Shown piece after piece: positions 17,490 through 25,608 of a stretch of 64,000 bases of DNA. Location: the NCBI RefSeq assembly GCF_029637605.1, contig NZ_CP121261.1, positions 2,418,001 to 2,482,000 of the forward strand, in the 5' to 3' direction. Every line of letters starts with the position of its first letter. Position 1 is the first letter of the stretch. The notes below the pieces were generated by a model. The model saw only the letters and a program-made list of their open reading frames with translations, was not told where the DNA came from and did not search any database. Source of the DNA: Achromobacter spanius. Its GTDB lineage: Bacteria > Pseudomonadota > Gammaproteobacteria > Burkholderiales > Burkholderiaceae_B. The position numbers were made by a program, and so were the translations under genes.

Positions 17490-18497
17490 ATGATCAACCG
17501 CAATGCGCCCTTTGCTTTCAACGCCACCCGCCGCCGCCTGATCCAGGGCGCCGCCATGGGCGCCGCGACGCTGGCCGCGCCCGCGATCGTGCGCGCGCAG
17601 TCGGGTCCGGTGATCCGCATCGGCTTCTGGCCCGTTGCCGCCGGCCTGCCGTTCTACGCAGCGGTTGAAAAAGGCTATTTCAAGGAAGCCGGCCTGAACG
17701 TCGAACCGCTGAAGTTCGCGGGCGCGCAGCAGGTCATGGAAGCCATGCTGGCCGGCCGCGCGGACGGCAGCGCCAACGGCACGGGATCGGCCAATCTAGC
17801 CATCGGCGAAATCGCCTCGCCCGGCCTGTTCAAGATTTTTGCGTCCAACCCCAGCAACGCCAAGAACGTGCTGGATGAGTTCATCGTCGCGAAAGACAGT
17901 CCCATCAAATCCATAGCAGACCTCAAGGGGAAAAAGGTCGGATCTGGACCCGGCATCCAGAACGCCACGCTGGCCAAAGCAGTACTGGAGCGCGCCGGCG
18001 CAACCGGAGCAACCGTGGTCGAGTTGGCAATCAGCCAGCACGTGGCCGCGGTTGCCGCCGGCCAGTTGGATGCGTGCTACACGCTGGAACCCACGGGCAC
18101 GGTGGGCCGCCTGAACGGCACCACCCGCGTGCTGGAAACCGGCGTGATCGCCAAGTACGTGTTGGGCGATCCCATGGCGCCGTGGTTCGGCGGCTCGGCC
18201 TCGCTGACCACCGCCTTCCTGAAAAAGCATCCCGAGGAAAGCAAGAAATTCATCGCGGCCTATGCGCGCGGCATTGAACTGATCCGCACCAAGCCCGCCG
18301 AGGCGCGCCCCTTCATGAAGGGCTACACCGCCATCGAAGGCCCCATGACCGAAGAAGTGCCGCTGGCCGCCTACACGCTCTACAACGAGTTCACGCCGAG
18401 CGACATCCAGTACTTCCAGAAGTTCTTCGACCTGTTCACCGACAAGGGCATCTTCGCGCAAAAGGTCGACGTGTCGTCCATGCTTTACAAGGGTTGA
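17490..18497 (+). CDS. ABC transporter periplasmic substrate-binding protein (NMT1/SsuA/TauA-like)
   Basis: A 335-residue exported binding protein. The twin-arginine-like signal (TRRRLIQGAAMGAATLAAPAIVRA, about 11-34) precedes the family start IRIGFWPVAAGLPFYAAVEKGYFKEAGL. This is typical of NitT/TauT-type receptors for nitrate, sulfonates, pyrimidine precursors or ureides. A CCAGGAG ribosome site precedes the ATG. It is the first gene behind the sigma-54 promoter and is followed by permease, ATPase, and AtzG- and AtzE-like genes. A nitrogen compound hydrolysed by the amidase is therefore the inferred ligand. Confidence 0.92.
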   Translation: MINRNAPFAFNATRRRLIQGAAMGAATLAAPAIVRAQSGPVIRIGFWPVAAGLPFYAAVEKGYFKEAGLNVEPLKFAGAQQVMEAMLAGRADGSANGTGSANLAIGEIASPGLFKIFASNPSNAKNVLDEFIVAKDSPIKSIADLKGKKVGSGPGIQNATLAKAVLERAGATGATVVELAISQHVAAVAAGQLDACYTLEPTGTVGRLNGTTRVLETGVIAKYVLGDPMAPWFGGSASLTTAFLKKHPEESKKFIAAYARGIELIRTKPAEARPFMKGYTAIEGPMTEEVPLAAYTLYNEFTPSDIQYFQKFFDLFTDKGIFAQKVDVSSMLYKG

Positions 18498-18500
18498 TCC

Positions 18501-19319
18501 ATGACAGCAACGTCTGCAACGCCCACAACGCCCGTGGCCACCCCCACGAAGGCGCCGCCCCGCAAGTTCGACGGCTCGCGCTTGCTGCCGCTGATCGGCC
18601 CCTTGGCGCTCTTCGTCATCTGGGACCTGGTTGTGCGCCTGCAACTGGTCAGCCCCGTGCTCTTGCCCACTCCCAGCGCCACCATCGTGGCCTTGGTGAA
18701 GGGCCTGGCGGGCGGCCCGCTGCTGTGGGACTTCCTGTCGTCCTTGAACCGCACGCTGCAAGCCTTCGTCATTGCCGGCGTCATCGGCGTGCCGCTGGGC
18801 GTGCTTCTGGGCAGCAATGAAAAAGCGTATCGCAGCGTGGAGTTCCTGGTGGACTTCTTCCGTTCCACGCCGTCGTCCGCGCTGATCCCGCTGTTCCTGA
18901 TGATCTTCGGCGTTACCGACATGAACAAGATCGCCATCGCGGCGTTCGCGGCCGTGCTGGTGATTCTGTTCAACAGCGCCTATGGCGTCATCAACGCGCG
19001 CAAGCAGCGCGTGATGGCGGCCCGCGTGATGGGCGCATCGCGCTGGCAGATCTTCAAGGACGTGCTGATCTGGGAAAGCCTGCAACCCACGTTCGTCGGC
19101 TTGCGCAGCGGTGTGTCGATGGCGCTGGTGATCGTGATCGTGGCCGAGATGTTCATCGGGTCCGACAGCGGCCTGGGCAACCGCATCATCAATTCGCAGC
19201 AGGTGCTGAACGTGCGCGAGATGTATGCGTCGATCCTGGCGGCGGGCGCCCTGGGCTATGTGCTGAACATTCTTTTTCTTGTGCTGGAAAAGCGCGTGGT
19301 CCATTGGAGCGGCCGATAA
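18501..19319 (+). CDS. ABC transporter permease (NitT/TauT type, BPD_transp_1)
   Basis: A 272-residue inner-membrane permease with about six hydrophobic segments. The cytoplasmic EAA-like loop is seen as ARVMGASRWQIFKDVLIWESLQP (residues about 174-196). It starts three bases after the binding-protein stop, and its own stop is immediately followed by the ATPase ATG, so the three are translated as a block. The N-terminal 25 residues are Thr/Ala/Pro-rich and precede the first membrane helix. Confidence 0.93.
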   Translation: MTATSATPTTPVATPTKAPPRKFDGSRLLPLIGPLALFVIWDLVVRLQLVSPVLLPTPSATIVALVKGLAGGPLLWDFLSSLNRTLQAFVIAGVIGVPLGVLLGSNEKAYRSVEFLVDFFRSTPSSALIPLFLMIFGVTDMNKIAIAAFAAVLVILFNSAYGVINARKQRVMAARVMGASRWQIFKDVLIWESLQPTFVGLRSGVSMALVIVIVAEMFIGSDSGLGNRIINSQQVLNVREMYASILAAGALGYVLNILFLVLEKRVVHWSGR

Positions 19320-20141
19320 ATGTCCACCGTCATCAACCCCATCATCGCCCCTGCCCCCACCGCCGCGCCGTTCGCGCCCGGCCCCTTGGGCACGCACATC
19401 ACTATCCGTGGCCTGACCAAGTATTTCGCGGGCTGGCCGCTGTATGAAGACTTCAACCTGGACATCCCCAAGGGCAAGATCGTCTCGGTGTTCGGCCCCA
19501 ACGGCTGCGGCAAGTCCACGCTGATCAACATGATCGCGGGCCTGATTCCCATTGATTCGGGCGAGATCCTGTTCGATGGCAAATCGCTGGCGCAAACCAA
19601 GATCGGCTACGTGTTCCAGAACTACCGCGAAGCCATGTTCCCGTGGCTGCGCACCATCGACAACATCGCCTACCCGCTGCGCCTGGAAGGCCGCAGCAAG
19701 GCCGAAGTGGATGCGCGCGTGGAAGAGTTGGTGGCGTCGTTCGACGTCAAGTTCGATCTGAAACGCTATCCGTATGAACTGTCGGGCGGGCAGCAGCAGA
19801 CGGCGTCCATCATGCGCGCCCTGGCGCCGGGACCCGAGGTGCTGTTCCTGGACGAACCTTTTTCGGCGCTGGACTTCGAGATGACGCTGTTCATCCGCGA
19901 AAAGCTGCAAGAGGTGTTCCTGCAGACCGGCACGACGATGTTGCTGGTGTCGCATGACCTGGAAGAGGCCGTGTACCTGGCCGACCAGGTGCTGCTCTTG
20001 ACCAAGCGGCCCACGCGCGTGGCTGAAATTCTGGACTACACCGACGCGCGCCCGCGCACCGTGGAAACCTTGTCCGAACCCAGCTTCATCCAGATGAAGA
20101 AACTGAGCCTGGAAATTTTCCAGCGCGAAGTGCGCAAGTAG
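19320..20141 (+). CDS. ABC transporter ATP-binding protein (NitT/TauT type)
   Basis: A 273-residue nucleotide-binding subunit with Walker A GPNGCGKST (59-67), signature LSGGQQQ (154-160), Walker B VLFLDEP (174-180) and the switch His in LLVSHD. It energises uptake by the adjacent permease and binding protein. An extension of about 26 residues precedes the ABC domain. The Q-loop region (VFQNYREAMFPW) is typical of the nitrate/taurine subfamily. Confidence 0.94.
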   Translation: MSTVINPIIAPAPTAAPFAPGPLGTHITIRGLTKYFAGWPLYEDFNLDIPKGKIVSVFGPNGCGKSTLINMIAGLIPIDSGEILFDGKSLAQTKIGYVFQNYREAMFPWLRTIDNIAYPLRLEGRSKAEVDARVEELVASFDVKFDLKRYPYELSGGQQQTASIMRALAPGPEVLFLDEPFSALDFEMTLFIREKLQEVFLQTGTTMLLVSHDLEEAVYLADQVLLLTKRPTRVAEILDYTDARPRTVETLSEPSFIQMKKLSLEIFQREVRK

Positions 20142-20225
20142 GTCGGAAAATACGTCCTGCAAGCCAACGTTGGGCAAACTAGCAACACAGGTAAGTCAAC
20201 ACAGCGTTTATCGGGAGCCTCCGCC

Positions 20226-20408
20226 ATGACCCAGGAAACCATCGATCAATACGTGCGCAGCGCCTTGGCGCTGTCGGGCTACGCCTTGCGCGAATCCACC
20301 ACGGCGGAAGTCGTGCAGCAGTTCGCGCGCATCCACGACATTGCGGCAAGCTTCGTGGACGAGCCGCTGCCTGTGGAACTGGAATCCGCATCGGTGTTCC
20401 GTCCATGA
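20226..20408 (+). CDS. AtzG/HpxX-like small subunit (DUF4089)
   Basis: A 60-residue, mostly helical, acidic protein. Size, position and the sequence pattern (helix, Ala/Gly turn, then FARIHDIAASFVDEPL) fit DUF4089 proteins. AtzG is the stabilising small subunit of 1-carboxybiuret hydrolase AtzEG, and HpxX is the equivalent in Klebsiella oxalurate catabolism. The gene overlaps the AtzE-like gene by four bases (ATGA), consistent with stoichiometric co-translation. GGGAG lies upstream of the ATG. The subunit role is inferred from family and coupling; the substrate is not known. Confidence 0.85.
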   Translation: MTQETIDQYVRSALALSGYALRESTTAEVVQQFARIHDIAASFVDEPLPVELESASVFRP

Positions 20409-21793
20409 GCGGCCCCGCCACCCACATCGCCCGCCAGATTGCCAGCGGCGAGCGCAGCGCCGTCGCGGTGCTGGACGCCACCTTGGCACGCATCCGCGAA
20501 CGCGACACCCGCTACAACTGTTTTACCGCCATCACCGAGACGCGCGCGCGCCAGGAAGCCGCCGCCATCGACGCGCGCCGCGCCCGTGGCGAAGCGCTGC
20601 CGCCGCTGGCCGGCGTGCCCTATGCCGTCAAGAACCTGTTCGACATCGCCGACGAAGTCACCTTGGCGGGGGGCCGCGTCAATGCGGCGAATCCCCCCGC
20701 CAGTCACGACGCCCGCCTGGTCACGCGCATGCGCGAGGCCGGCGCGGTGCTGGTCGGCGCCTTGAACATGGACGAACACGCTTACGGCTTCACCACCGAA
20801 AACACGCACTACGGCCCCTGCCGCAACCCGCATGACGTCAGCCGCGTGGCGGGCGGCTCATCCGGCGGCAGCGCCGCCGCGGTGGCGGGCGGGCTGGTGC
20901 CGCTGACCTTGGGGTCGGACACCAACGGGTCCATACGCGTGCCGGCGTCCCTGTGCGGCGTCTTTGGCTTGAAGCCGACCTATGGCCGCCTGCCCCGCAC
21001 CGGTTCCTTTCCGTTTGTGGGCAGCCTGGATCACCTGGGGCCGTTCGCGGCCAGCGCCAGCGACCTGGCCGCCGCCTACGATGCGCTGCAAGGGCCGGAC
21101 GCCGACGACGCCGCCTGCGCGCAATACGCCGCCGAACCCGTGCTGCCCACGATTTCGACCGGCGCGCGCAAGCTGCGCGTGGCGGTGCTGGGCGGCTACT
21201 TCGCCGATTGGGCCGGCCCCGCCGCGCGCCGCGCTGTCGAGATCGCCGCGCGCGCCCTGGACGCCACCGCCATCGTTGAACTGCCCGGCGCCACGCAAGC
21301 CCGCGCCGCCGCCTTCATCATCACGGCGGCCGAAGGCGGCGCCTTGCATCGGCGCAAGCTGGTCACGCACTACGACTACTACGAACCCTATTCCCGCGAC
21401 CGCCTCGTGGCCGGCAGCCTGGTGCCCGCGGCCTGGGTGCAGCAGGCGCAACGCATTCGCCACCGCGTCTACCGCGAAGCCTTGGCGCTGTTTGACCAGT
21501 ACGACGTGCTGATCGCGCCCGCCACGCCCGTGTCCGCCACGCCCATCGGCACCGACTGGCTGACGCTGGCGGGCAAGGAACTGCCGGCGCGCGCCAGCAT
21601 GGGCCTGTTGACGCAGCCCATCTCGTGCATCGGCCTGCCCGTGTGCACCGCGCCCACCTGGCCCGAAGCCGAGCAGGACGGCCACCTGCCGTTGGGCGTG
21701 CAACTGATCGGCGCGCCCTGGCGCGAAGCCGATTGCCTGGCCGCCGCCCATGCGCTGGAACAGGCCGGCGCGGCAAGCGTGCGGCCCGTCTGA
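20405..21793 (+). CDS. AtzE/HpxY-family amidohydrolase (amidase signature)
   Basis: A 462-residue amidase-signature enzyme with the Ser-cisSer-Lys triad visible. Lys76 is in VPYAVKNLFD, the cis-Ser is Ser152 in GGSSGG, and the nucleophile is Ser176 in SDTNGSIR. Asn replaces the usual Gly in the last motif, as in the AtzE branch. AtzE hydrolyses 1-carboxybiuret and HpxY acts in oxalurate catabolism, both releasing nitrogen. It is paired with the small AtzG-like subunit and with an ABC importer under a sigma-54 promoter. No cyanuric acid hydrolase (AtzD) or allophanate hydrolase (AtzF) is present nearby, so the physiological substrate is open. Confidence 0.9.
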   Translation: MSGPATHIARQIASGERSAVAVLDATLARIRERDTRYNCFTAITETRARQEAAAIDARRARGEALPPLAGVPYAVKNLFDIADEVTLAGGRVNAANPPASHDARLVTRMREAGAVLVGALNMDEHAYGFTTENTHYGPCRNPHDVSRVAGGSSGGSAAAVAGGLVPLTLGSDTNGSIRVPASLCGVFGLKPTYGRLPRTGSFPFVGSLDHLGPFAASASDLAAAYDALQGPDADDAACAQYAAEPVLPTISTGARKLRVAVLGGYFADWAGPAARRAVEIAARALDATAIVELPGATQARAAAFIITAAEGGALHRRKLVTHYDYYEPYSRDRLVAGSLVPAAWVQQAQRIRHRVYREALALFDQYDVLIAPATPVSATPIGTDWLTLAGKELPARASMGLLTQPISCIGLPVCTAPTWPEAEQDGHLPLGVQLIGAPWREADCLAAAHALEQAGAASVRPV

Positions 21794-21862
21794 TCGCTTG
21801 GTAATCCCGCCCCCGACTACGCCCGATCGCCCTCATACCCTTTCCGCAATCAAGGCCCCGTT

Positions 21863-22570
21863 ATGGAAACTGCTTTCGCTGCCATCGACATGCCGCGCAC
21901 CCTGGCCGACACGGCCTATGGGGCATTGAAACGCGACATCCTGGATTTCCGGCTGGCGCCGGGCGACCGCTTCACCGAAACCGAAATCGCGGAACGGCTG
22001 CAGGTCAGCCGCACTCCGGTGCGTGAAGCGCTGTTCCGGCTGGAACGCGAAGGCTATCTGGAAGTTAGGCAGCGCAACGGCTGGCTGGTCAAGCCGCTGG
22101 ACTTCAACACGCTGGATCATTTCTACGAACTGCGCAGCGTGCTGGAAATCGCCTCCGTCCATGCCTTGTGCGCTCCAGGGCAACTGCCCGCTCCGCTGCG
22201 CGCGCTACAAGCGCTGGCGGACACCTGGCTGGTCAGCCCAAGCGAACGCTCCAACGATGGGGAATGGCTGGCCGACCTGGACGAACGCTTCCACATCGAC
22301 CTGGTGGCGGCTGCCGGCAACCCGGAAATCTCGCGCGTGCACCGCGCCGCCACCGAACGCATCCGCATCGTGCGCCGGCTGGACTTCACACTGCAGGACC
22401 GCATCGACAACACCTACGAGGAACATGGCGCGATCTTGCGCGCGGTGCTGGCGCGTGATGGCGCCAGCGCCACGCAACTGCTGCAAGCGCATATCCATGA
22501 CAGCCAGACCGCGGTGCGCAAGATCACGCTGCACCGCTTGTACTCCACGCGGCATGCCAAGGCGGCATGA
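21863..22570 (+). CDS. GntR-family regulator with FCD domain
   Basis: A 235-residue regulator. The N-terminal winged helix (about 12-78) contains ERLQVSRTPVREALFRLEREGYL, the GntR recognition helix. The C-terminal helical FCD ligand domain supplies metal-binding Asp/His residues. FCD regulators commonly sense carboxylates. It follows the amidase by 69 bases on the same strand and probably belongs to the same transcription unit or regulates it, giving substrate control on top of nitrogen control. Confidence 0.9.
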   Translation: METAFAAIDMPRTLADTAYGALKRDILDFRLAPGDRFTETEIAERLQVSRTPVREALFRLEREGYLEVRQRNGWLVKPLDFNTLDHFYELRSVLEIASVHALCAPGQLPAPLRALQALADTWLVSPSERSNDGEWLADLDERFHIDLVAAAGNPEISRVHRAATERIRIVRRLDFTLQDRIDNTYEEHGAILRAVLARDGASATQLLQAHIHDSQTAVRKITLHRLYSTRHAKAA

Positions 22571-22603
22571 ATGCGCGGCGATGCGGGGGGCCGGGGTTCA
22601 CGC

Positions 22604-22642
22604 CCCGGGTTCATGGCCTGGGTTCATGTCCTGGGTTCATGC
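22604..22642. repeat. 13-bp tandem repeat, three units
   Basis: Three consecutive 13-base units of the form CCYGGGTTCATGN occupy 22604-22616, 22617-22629 and 22630-22642. Degenerate half-units lie on either side. The block sits in the 115-base gap between convergent genes. No function is evident. Confidence 0.85.
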
Positions 22643-22685
22643 CCCGGGCTTGATCGCACCGGGGTTGATGATTCACCGCCCGCAA

Positions 22686-23228
22686 TCACCCCGCTCGCAG
22701 CCAGCGCTGCAGCACACGCGAAATGACCGGGATGCAGATGAACACCATGATGGGCGTCAATATCACACTCGTGATCAGCACGCGCCAGAACACCGGCATC
22801 ATGTTCAAGTGTTCGCTGACCAGAATCGAAAACACCAGCAGCACGGGAAAGTAAGCCAGCCAGATGCTCACGGCCTGCTTCCAGCGCGGCGGCGCGCTGG
22901 CCGACTTGGGCGCAAACCAGCCGTCGGTGCCGCTGACGCGGTGCTCATGGCTGGCGCGCACCAGGGTCGCGCCGCGTTCCAGCCACATGCGACGCGGCAA
23001 GGACTTTTCCCAGCGCAACAGGCTGGCCTCGTCGGTAAAGCGCAGCACGATCTGGTACTCGTCACCCCCTTCTGGCGGTTGCAGCACGCCCGACCCCAAA
23101 AACCCGGGGAACCCTGCCGCCAAGATTTCACCCTGGCGCATCCAGGACAGAAAATCGCTATAGCGTTCGGGCGCGATGTGACGGGTGACCAGCATGGTGA
23201 CGGGGGCGGAAACAGCGGAACTGGACAT
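22686..23228 (-). CDS. Antibiotic-biosynthesis-monooxygenase-domain membrane protein
   Basis: A 180-residue protein. Residues about 8-105 form an ABM-type ferredoxin-like domain (TMLVTRHIAPERYSDFLSW, then YQIVLRFTDEASLLRWE). Two C-terminal membrane helices follow (SIWLAYFPVLLVFSILV and the VFWRVLITSVILTPIMVF region). The enzymatic role of such membrane-anchored ABM proteins is unknown. The ATG at 23228 is chosen for GAGGAG 7 bases upstream. It is preceded by a near-ideal sigma-54 promoter and two NtrC-like palindromes, implying strong expression under nitrogen limitation. It is monocistronic and converges on the GntR gene. Confidence 0.85.
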   Translation of the reverse strand: MSSSAVSAPVTMLVTRHIAPERYSDFLSWMRQGEILAAGFPGFLGSGVLQPPEGGDEYQIVLRFTDEASLLRWEKSLPRRMWLERGATLVRASHEHRVSGTDGWFAPKSASAPPRWKQAVSIWLAYFPVLLVFSILVSEHLNMMPVFWRVLITSVILTPIMVFICIPVISRVLQRWLRAG

Positions 23229-23275
23229 GACGGAACTCCTCGGCAACGGTGCAGCTTGTTATGCAGTGTTAACCC

Positions 23276-23293
23276 TAGCAATCCCCGTGCCAG
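23276..23293 (-). promoter_or_regulatory. Sigma-54 (RpoN) promoter of the ABM-domain gene
   Basis: On the minus strand, reading from 23293, the sequence is CTGGCACG-GGGA-TTGCTA. This is a full -24/-12 match with ten bases between GG and GC. The predicted start point is near 23267, some 39 bases before the ATG at 23228. Confidence 0.87.
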
Positions 23294-23367
23294 CCTTGCG
23301 GCGCAGCATTTCCCTGGTGTGAATGACCGTACAGCACAGCACCCGGAATTTTGCGCACCGCAGCACA

Positions 23368-23412
23368 CACCATATTGGTGATTACCCCTACACAACGCAC
23401 CACATCGGTGCA
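23368..23412. promoter_or_regulatory. Two NtrC-like palindromes 30 bp apart
   Basis: CACC-ATATT-GGTG (23368-23380) and CGCACC-ACATC-GGTGCA (23396-23412) both fit the NtrC core GCACC-N5-GGTGC; the second differs from the full consensus at one base. Their centres are 30 bases apart, about three helical turns, at roughly -107 and -137 from the minus-strand sigma-54 start point. The second ends 14 bases before the AtzH-like ATG and could also repress that gene. Confidence 0.68.
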
Positions 23413-23426
23413 TTCGGAGAAAGCTC

Positions 23427-23801
23427 ATGGACATCAACCTGCCCGACGTCGTCGCCGAGGTCACCACCGCCTTCGAGCGCTACGAGACGGCGCTGGTCAC
23501 GAATGACGTCGAAGAACTGGACACGCTGTTCTGGAACAGCCCACACACGCTGCGCTACGGCGCCAGTGAAAACCTCTACGGCTATGACGCCATCCGCGAA
23601 TTCCGCGCGGGGCGATCGCCCCAAGGATTGGCCCGCCGCGTCCTGCGCACCGCCATCACCACCTACGGCAACGACTTCGCCACCACCAATATTGAATTCC
23701 AGCGTGAAGGCAGCGACCGCATCGGCCGCCAAAGCCAGACCTGGATGCGCACGCCCGCGGGTTGGCGCGTGGTGTCGGCGCACGTCAGCTTGATGGCATG
23801 A
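23427..23801 (+). CDS. AtzH/HpxZ-like protein (DUF3225, SnoaL fold)
   Basis: A 124-residue cone-shaped SnoaL/NTF2-like protein. The pattern [18 protein letters not shown], then [15 protein letters not shown] and [19 protein letters not shown], is characteristic of DUF3225, the family of oxalurate-catabolism protein HpxZ and of AtzH. AtzH processes 1,3-dicarboxyurea in s-triazine breakdown. GGAGAAAG precedes the ATG. Together with the AtzG- and AtzE-like genes 2 kb upstream this completes an AtzG-E-H (HpxX-Y-Z) set, split here by an oppositely oriented sigma-54-driven gene. Confidence 0.85.
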   Translation: MDINLPDVVAEVTTAFERYETALVTNDVEELDTLFWNSPHTLRYGASENLYGYDAIREFRAGRSPQGLARRVLRTAITTYGNDFATTNIEFQREGSDRIGRQSQTWMRTPAGWRVVSAHVSLMA

Positions 23802-23908
23802 CAGTTTCAAAGACACATTTCGCATCAAGACATCACGCGCCAGATGATTGAGCGCGTCACGCGCCAGGTCTACACTGGCCCTTCCATTTTCCGTTGGAGC
23901 ATTCGCCC

Positions 23909-24463
23909 ATGAGCACATACAAGATTGCGGTTTTTGTCGGCAGCCTGCGTGCCGCCTCGATCAATTTGCGATTGGCCCGAGCGCTGGAAAAGCTGGTTCC
24001 CGCAGACTTCAAGTTCGAGTATGTGAGTCTGGGTGACATCCCCCTGTACAACCAGGACAACGAAAACAACCTGCCCGCCCCCGCCGCCAAGCTCAAGCAG
24101 CAGATCGCCGACGCGCAAGGCATTCTTTTTGTATCGCCCGAGCACAACCGCTCGGTGCCCGCCGCCATCAAGAACGCCATCGATTGGGGCTCGCGCCCCT
24201 GGGGCCAGAACTCCTGGCCGGGCAAAGCCGTCGGCATCGTGGGCGCTTCCCCCAGCGCCGCCGGCACCGCGATGATGCAACAGCACCTGCGCAACATCCT
24301 GGCCGCCGAAGGCGCCAACGCGCTGACGACGCCGGAAGTCTTCCTGCAGTATTCCGACGGTCTGGTCGACGACCAATACACGATCACCAATGAAGGCACG
24401 CGCAAGTTCCTGCAAGGCTGGGTCGACCGCTACGTTGACTGGGTCAAGAAGATGAGCACCTGA
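23909..24463 (+). CDS. NADPH-dependent FMN reductase (chromate/azo reductase-like)
   Basis: A 184-residue flavodoxin-fold oxidoreductase. The phosphate-binding loop VGSLRAASINLRLARAL (about 10-26) and the PEHNRSVPAAIKNAIDW flavin-contacting stretch (about 75-92) are diagnostic of the NADPH-dependent FMN reductase family (ChrR, YieF, SsuE-like). These enzymes reduce quinones, chromate or flavin. The start is at MSTYKI; an in-frame TTG five codons earlier overlaps its likely ribosome site. A terminator follows. Confidence 0.92.
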   Translation: MSTYKIAVFVGSLRAASINLRLARALEKLVPADFKFEYVSLGDIPLYNQDNENNLPAPAAKLKQQIADAQGILFVSPEHNRSVPAAIKNAIDWGSRPWGQNSWPGKAVGIVGASPSAAGTAMMQQHLRNILAAEGANALTTPEVFLQYSDGLVDDQYTITNEGTRKFLQGWVDRYVDWVKKMST

Positions 24464-24530
24464 TTTTGCAGCGCTGATTGTGAACTGCTGATCGCCGCCG
24501 CTGCCGGCAGGGTCAAAACCCGCCGGCGCC

Positions 24531-24586
24531 GATCGCCCGATCTACCTCCGGGCGATCAAGCCCCCCGATACGTCGGGGGCTTTTTT
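24531..24586 (+). terminator. Tandem hairpins with T-tract, terminator of the FMN reductase gene
   Basis: A 9-bp stem, GATCGCCCG/CGGGCGATC (24531-24539 with 24549-24557), is followed at once by GCCCCCCGA/TCGGGGGC (24560-24568 with 24573-24580, one bulged C, loop TACG) and TTTTTT. The second hairpin is a classical intrinsic terminator. Confidence 0.88.
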
Positions 24587-24605
24587 ATGTTGGGTCTTCC
24601 TGAAA

Positions 24606-25188
24606 CTTATCCCCGCCATCTGTGGAGAAGGCTGAGGACAGTCTTGGGGCACAGTCAAAATATCCTGTCCCGCCAAGCACTTGCGCGTACTGATCAAACC
24701 CTGCGCAATCGTTCTTTTGGATGAGATTCGGCGGACTTATCCCCGAAAAAGCTGGATGTCCGACCAGCAGTTGTCGACACGGCGCGGCGCTTGTTCATTT
24801 GTCCCAGCATTCTGTGGAAAAGCATGAGGACAGTTTGAGGGCAGGTACAAAAACGTCATTCATATCAAGCACCTGCGGGGGCTGGTCAATAATGGCCCAA
24901 CGGTGACCCCTTGGGCGCCAAGTTGTCCCCGCCAAATGTGGATAAGCCTGAGGACAGTGTGCGGGTAGTCGCTAAAAACCCTTGTGGGCCAAGCACTTGG
25001 TGGCGGCGGGCAATAAACGCCCAATAGCGGGTAGGCTGCCGTGACGGGCCGCCGGCCCCGGCCGATGCCGCGCAAGCTGGGGATAAAGGAACAGGCTTGT
25101 CCCCATGGAATGTGGACAAGCCTATGAACAGTCGGATAACAAGCCCAAAAACTTCTTATCCGACAAGCACTTGGAAGTGCTGCTCAAA
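24606..25188. repeat. Gap 24587-25206: four diverged ~93-bp direct repeats with DnaA-box-like cores
   Basis: No gene is credible in this 620-base gap. Four related units begin at about 24606, 24796, 24920 and 25096. Each runs: TTRTCCC(C), a short spacer, TGTGGANAAG, GAGGACAGT or a variant, an A-rich patch, AAGCACTTG or AAGCACCTG, then a CTGNTCAA-like end. The TGTGGANAA cores are at 24621, 24813, 24937 and 25111. Read on the minus strand, the third is TTATCCACA, a perfect DnaA box, and the second is TTTTCCACA, which fits the relaxed consensus; the other two differ by one base. An extra TTATCCCC lies at 24737 and its inverse GGGGATAA at 25079. Confidence 0.85.
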
Positions 25189-25206
25189 GAAAGACCAGCC
25201 GAGGGA

Positions 25207-25422
25207 TTACTCGTCGCCTTCCAGGCGCATGCCGATCTTCAAACCGACCTGCCAGTGGGCCACCTTGCCGTCCTTGATGTGGCCACGCACTTCGGTGACT
25301 TCAAACCAATCCAGGTTGCGCAGCGTTTCGGATGCGCGCTCGATCGCCTTGGCGATGGCGTCATCGGTTGAGGTGGTGGAAGAACCCACCAGTTCGATTT
25401 GCTTGTAGACATGATTCGACAT
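25207..25422 (-). CDS. Dodecin family flavin-binding protein
   Basis: A 71-residue dodecin. The start (YKQIELVGSSTTSTDDAIAKAI), the central aromatic NLDWFEVTEVRGHI with its flavin-stacking Trp, and the ending WQVGLKIGMRLE are all present. Dodecins form dodecameric shells that store riboflavin, FMN or CoA and protect against flavin photochemistry. GGAGACG lies 5 bases before the ATG. The gene is monocistronic and its 3' end adjoins the repeat array. Confidence 0.95.
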   Translation of the reverse strand: MSNHVYKQIELVGSSTTSTDDAIAKAIERASETLRNLDWFEVTEVRGHIKDGKVAHWQVGLKIGMRLEGDE

Positions 25423-25608
25423 AGCTCGTCTCCGCTAAGGGGGTGAGTCGTGAACTGTCGGTCTGCACGCGATGTTCCGGCGCTTACGACCGGCAATCCA
25501 TTCGAACACACAGGATACCGCCGCGGCGCTATGGTGGTGTTACGAGTTCCGTCGCGTGGTCTCGACTGGCGACGGAGCCCGCTCCCGCAACCCAGCAAGG
25601 AGATCACC

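Noticed and set aside
17796..20177. A 793-codon open frame antisense to the ABC transporter genes
   Set aside because: Same codon-bias artefact; the product is His/Gln/Arg-rich without domains, and the plus-strand genes have full motifs.
23294..23426. A plus-strand sigma-54 promoter for the AtzH/HpxZ-like gene
   Set aside because: A TTTTGC resembling a -12 element occurs at 23350-23354, but no GG stands at the required distance upstream.
24606..25188. Possible CRISPR array
   Set aside because: The units are about 93 bases, diverged and unevenly spaced (190, 124 and 176 bases), not short identical repeats with uniform spacers, and there are no cas genes.
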